Shown piece after piece: positions 32,094-34,511 of a stretch of 34,511 nucleotides of DNA. A program made the position numbers and the translations under genes. Every line of letters starts with the position of its first letter. Positions within the stretch are counted from its first letter, which is position 1. The notes beneath the pieces were generated by a model that made no database searches, was not told where the DNA came from, and saw only the letters and a program-made list of their open reading frames with translations. Source of the DNA: an uncultured Acidimicrobiales bacterium (GTDB lineage: Bacteria; Actinomycetota; Acidimicrobiia; Acidimicrobiales; CADCTF01); NCBI GenBank assembly GCA_902805655.1, contig CADCTF010000009.1:1-34511 (forward strand), given 5' to 3'.

Positions 32094-32507
32094 TCAGGCG
32101 TCGCGCGGCGAGAGGAGATACGTGGACGTGGCCCGGGCCACCAACCGGTCCTCGTCGTCGACCACGTCGGCCTCGAGGAAGGCGGCCTTCTTGCCACCCG
32201 ACACGACCCAGGCGGTGCAGGTCAGCGTGGTGCCGATGACAGCCGGCCGTAGGAAGCTGATCTTCAGCTCGGCATTGGCCGAGAACACCTTGCGGTCCCT
32301 GGCCCACGTCACCGCCGATGCTCCCATGGCCGAGTCGGCGAAGGCCGAGAGGAATCCGCCCTGCACGATGCCGGCCGGGTTCGAGAACCGCTCGTCGGCC
32401 GACATCCGCCACACGGTGCGACCCGGTTCGCTCTTGTCGATGCACACCATGCCCAGCGTGAGGTCGCACGGCGGGGGGACCTGGATTCGACGATCGGTGG
32501 GTGCCAT
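32094..32507 (-). CDS. PaaI-like hotdog-fold thioesterase
   Basis: A 137-residue hotdog protein. The signature N-P-A-G-I-V-Q-G-G-F (about 43-52) and A-F-A-D-S-A-M-G (54-61) contains the helix with the catalytic acidic residue, Asp57. The strand L-K-I-S-F-L-R-P-A (about 80-89) is also typical. It would hydrolyse an acyl-CoA thioester; the substrate is not evident. The ATG follows the TetR stop by 9 nt, so regulation by that repressor is possible. Confidence 0.9.
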   Translation of the reverse strand: MAPTDRRIQVPPPCDLTLGMVCIDKSEPGRTVWRMSADERFSNPAGIVQGGFLSAFADSAMGASAVTWARDRKVFSANAELKISFLRPAVIGTTLTCTAWVVSGGKKAAFLEADVVDDEDRLVARATSTYLLSPRDA

Positions 32508-32513
32508 GCCGTG

Positions 32514-32519
32514 AACCTA
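32514..32519 (-). promoter_or_regulatory. Candidate -10 box of the thioesterase gene
   Basis: TAGGTT, 6 nt before the ATG. The TAG is also the stop of the TetR gene, so a chance match is more likely here. Confidence 0.3.
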
Positions 32520-33134
32520 CGACGGGTCGAGGGCAGCCCGGAAGAACGACCGCACGTGGGCGAGGCGCTGCTCGAGCGCCTCGGCCGACAGCGGGTCGCG
32601 GCCGACCAGCGCCTCCAGGAACGGGATGTCGCTGAAGTAGGTGAGCAGCGCGCCGTAGCCCGTGAGGATCAGCTGCTCGGGATCATGGCGACGGAAGCGT
32701 CCGGCGTCCATCTCCCGGGTGAAGAAGCCGCACGCCTGGTCGAGGAGCGGCTTCAACATCTCGCCGAGGTTGACCCCCAGGTGCAGGCCACCGCCCTCGA
32801 GCGCCTCGCGACGGGCCAGACGCACGAAGTCGGGGTTGTCGACGAAGAAGCGAAAGGCCTCCGAGAGCACCCGGTCGACCTGCGCCCAGCCGTCCTTGGG
32901 GTCATGGGTGGCCTCGGCCACGCGCACGAACCAGCTGCCGACGGCGCCTTCGAACACCTCGCGGTACAGCGCCTCCTTGGAGGTGAAGTGGTGGAGGAGG
33001 CTGGGCCGGCGGATGCCCACCGCTTCGGCGATGTCATTGAGGGACGTTCCCTCGTAGCCGCGGGCCGCGAACAGCCGGAGCGCCTCCTCGAGGATGACCT
33101 GGCGCGTCGTCGGGGTGGTGCTCGCGACCGCCAT
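32517..33134 (-). CDS. TetR-family transcriptional regulator
   Basis: A 205-residue regulator. The N-terminal DNA-binding domain has the family pattern: [14 protein letters not shown], then the recognition helix region [16 protein letters not shown] (about 35-50). The C-terminal ligand-binding part is helical and not assignable. The neighbouring thioesterase and the divergent gene at 33231 are the obvious targets. The ATG at 33134 is preceded by a TANNNT box; an out-of-frame ATG lies in its spacer. Confidence 0.95.
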   Translation of the reverse strand: MAVASTTPTTRQVILEEALRLFAARGYEGTSLNDIAEAVGIRRPSLLHHFTSKEALYREVFEGAVGSWFVRVAEATHDPKDGWAQVDRVLSEAFRFFVDNPDFVRLARREALEGGGLHLGVNLGEMLKPLLDQACGFFTREMDAGRFRRHDPEQLILTGYGALLTYFSDIPFLEALVGRDPLSAEALEQRLAHVRSFFRAALDPS

Positions 33135-33140
33135 GGCATG

Positions 33141-33146
33141 AGGCTA
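33141..33146 (-). promoter_or_regulatory. Candidate -10 box of the TetR gene
   Basis: TAGCCT on the minus strand, 6 nt before the ATG. Confidence 0.4.
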
Positions 33147-33155
33147 CCTGGGCCG

Positions 33156-33170
33156 GGTGTGGCCCCCACC
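33156..33170. promoter_or_regulatory. Possible TetR operator
   Basis: GGTGTGGCCCCCACC is a 15-bp near-palindrome (6 of 7 pairs match) in the divergent gap, 22 nt from the TetR start. Length and place fit an autoregulatory TetR site, but GC-rich DNA yields such palindromes by chance. Confidence 0.3.
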
Positions 33171-33217
33171 TCGGGCGCGTCGAGCCCCGGCCCGGCTTCC
33201 AGCCGGTCGCCGCCCAT

Positions 33218-33223
33218 TAGCGT
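33218..33223 (+). promoter_or_regulatory. Candidate -10 box of the gene at 33231
   Basis: TAGCGT is followed by 7 nt and the GTG; the only other upstream feature, GAGG, is too close to the GTG to serve as a ribosome site. Confidence 0.45.
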
Positions 33224-33230
33224 TCGAGGC

Positions 33231-33620
33231 GTGCAGATCCTGTCCGCCACCTTCGTCGAGAACATCGAGCTCCGTTCGGCCCCGGGGGGAGCCACCCGCA
33301 TCGACCTCACCGGCGTGCTCTTCTCCCTCGCGGCGCCGAGCCCTCCCCCGGTCACCATCGCCCCGCACCTGGTCGTGCTGGTGCGGTGCCGGCCCGAGGA
33401 GACCGGGTTCGCCGCGCTGGAGGTCGTCTTCAAGGACCCCGCCGGCGAACAGGTGGCCAAGAACGTGCAGCCGTTCCAGGTCGAACCGGGCAAGTTCGGC
33501 TATCGGCTCGTCAAGGGCGAGCTCACGTTCGAGGACTACGGCACGATCGAGGCGCACTGCAACATCGACGGCGGGCCCGAGACCGTCGTGCCCTTGACGT
33601 TGCTGCCGCCCGTCGGCTGA
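33231..33620 (+). CDS. Conserved-looking protein of unknown function
   Basis: A 129-residue, beta-rich protein: V-Q-I-L-S-A-T-F-V-E-N-I at the start, then F-S-L-A-A-P-S-P-P-P, H-L-V-V-L-V-R-C-R-P-E-E and L-E-V-V-F-K-D-P-A-G-E-Q. The alternation suggests a small sandwich. It faintly resembles short DUF6941-type proteins, which begin in the same way, but I am not sure. The GTG at 33231 is chosen since the open frame upstream lies antisense to the TetR gene. The FIST gene begins 4 nt after its stop. Confidence 0.8.
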   Translation: MQILSATFVENIELRSAPGGATRIDLTGVLFSLAAPSPPPVTIAPHLVVLVRCRPEETGFAALEVVFKDPAGEQVAKNVQPFQVEPGKFGYRLVKGELTFEDYGTIEAHCNIDGGPETVVPLTLLPPVG

Positions 33621-33624
33621 GGCG

Positions 33625-34511
33625 TGCCCTTCGCGGCCGCGACCTCCGAGCACCCGATCACGGCCCACGCCATGGGGGAGGTCGTGGGGCACGTGCTCGA
33701 GGTCCTCGGCCCCGAACCGGACCTCGTCCTGCTGTTCGTCACGCCGCACCACGGCGGTGCGCTGGAAGATGCGGCCGGCGTGGTGCGTGCCGTCCTGCAC
33801 CCGACGACCCTGGTGGCGGCCGCCGCGGCCGGTGTCGTGGGTACCGGCCGGGAGGTGGAGGGCGGCCCAGGGGTGTCGCTGCTCGCCGCCAGGCTGGGTG
33901 CGGTCCTGCCCCTGCGCGTGGAGGCGGGCGCAGATGCCCACCGGGTGGCCTGGGGGTGGCCCGAGTCGCTGCCCTTTCGGCCGAGTGCGGTGGTGCTGCT
34001 CGCGGACCCCTTCTCGTTCCGCCCGGGTCCGTTCTTCACCGAGCTCGACCGCCGGTTCCCCGGTGTGCCGGTGATCGGCGGGATGGCGTCTTCGGGTCGG
34101 GGACCGGGTGGCAACCGCTTGGGCCTCGATGACGTTGTCGTCACCGGTGGCGCTGTCGCCGCCATCCTCGGACCCGAGGTACAGGTCGAAACCATCATCA
34201 GCCAGGGGTGCAGACCCGCAGGTCCCACGATGGTGGTCACGCAGAGCTCGGGCGACGTCATCCTCGAGCTGGCCGGCCGCTCCCCCCGGGCCTGCCTCGA
34301 GGAGGTGGTGCGGACGGCCCTCCTGGACGACGACCTGGGATCGGTCGACCTCGGCCGGGTGCAGATCGGCCGGGTGCTCGCCGAAGCGCGGGGTGACCAC
34401 GAGCCCGAGCACGTGCTCGTTCGCCCCCTGCTCGGCCTGGCGGCCGACACCGGCGGCGTCATCGTCGAAGGCGGCGCCGAGGTGGGCACCACCGTGCAGT
34501 TCCAGCTCCAC
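33625..34511 (+). CDS. FIST-domain sensory protein, 3' end cut by window
   Basis: At least 295 codons are open from a GTG at 33625 to the window edge without a stop. The FIST N region shows G-V-P-V-I-G-G-M-A-S-S-G (about 148-159) and I-S-Q-G-C-R-P-A-G-P (about 191-200). The FIST C region shows S-S-G-D-V-I-L-E-L-A-G-R-S-P, and later V-G-T-T-V-Q-F-Q-L. FIST proteins are ligand-binding sensors, some linked to amino acids or to kinases and cyclases. The 4-nt gap from the previous gene implies one transcript. The C-terminus is missing only because the window ends. Confidence 0.88.

Noticed and set aside
32511-33230. N-terminal extension of the protein at 33231
   Set aside because: The extension is antisense to the TetR gene and has no conserved motif; a -10 box lies directly before the GTG at 33231.
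1-34511. Search for tRNA, tmRNA, RNase P, SRP RNA and CRISPR signatures
   Set aside because: No cloverleaf with a T-loop G-T-T-C-G-A, no RNase P or SRP core motif and no spaced direct repeats were seen by eye on either strand; a covariance search would be more sensitive.
1-34511. Inference that the organism is a thermophile
   Set aside because: TtuA, TtuB and TrmI occur outside thermophiles too, and nothing else in the window supports high growth temperature.

Overview
The window is high-GC DNA from an actinobacterium, and the gene set points to a deep-branching member of the class Acidimicrobiia type (inferred, no 16S in the window). The evidence is a complete Pup-proteasome system (Pup, Dop, PafA, PrcA/PrcB and the ARC/Mpa ATPase), the PafB/PafC pair, the TatA-TatC-HelY neighbourhood, a DUF4193 protein, GTG/TTG starts and many apparently leaderless genes. 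Almost everything is chromosomal housekeeping. The only hint of a mobile element is a 34-codon tail of a tyrosine recombinase at the left edge, which could equally be a chromosomal Xer protein.

Layout. 1-4470: recombinase tail, a large RG-rich protein of unknown function, a small zinc ribbon, an enoyl-CoA hydratase-family enzyme, then a leftward DUF4193 - unknown - GNAT operon. 4470-4863 holds no convincing gene. 4864-12447 (all leftward): a LysM/M23 peptidase, a duplicated ThyX-like protein, a diacylglycerol-kinase-C-terminus-like protein, HelY, TatC, TatA, a small membrane protein and a zinc-ribbon protein. 12631-15291 (rightward): a soluble GAF/PAS histidine kinase and a glycerophosphodiester phosphodiesterase. 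15310-26549 (leftward): signal peptidase I, PafC, PafB, a DUF3866 protein, PafA, PrcA, PrcB, an endonuclease-V-like protein, a Nei2-type glycosylase, Pup, Dop and ARC/Mpa. 26753-26995: a rightward ferredoxin closed by a strong hairpin. 27080-30589 (leftward): a MarP-like protease, TrmI, TtuA-like and TtuB-like tRNA-thiolation proteins and three small proteins. 30656-33134: a PBP4-type carboxypeptidase, a thioesterase and a TetR regulator. 33231-34511 (rightward): an unknown protein and a FIST protein cut by the window edge.

How the genes work together. Dop turns the C-terminal Gln of Pup to Glu, PafA ligates Pup to lysines, ARC/Mpa (C-terminal GQYL) threads tagged proteins into the PrcA/PrcB chamber, and PafB/PafC form the WYL regulator of the mycobacterial DNA-damage response. 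Two DNA-repair-type genes sit between pup and prcB, in keeping with that link. On the other side of the ferredoxin, TtuB, TtuA and TrmI have overlapping frames and together would modify the tRNA T-loop (2-thiolation of U54 and m1A58), an arrangement best known from thermophiles.

Beyond genes: at least twelve starts have a TANNNT box 6-9 nt upstream (leaderless signature); a perfect 8-bp inverted repeat brackets that box in front of dop; an A/T-rich inverted repeat sits in the arc-ferredoxin divergent region; and two equal-geometry hairpins precede the histidine kinase.
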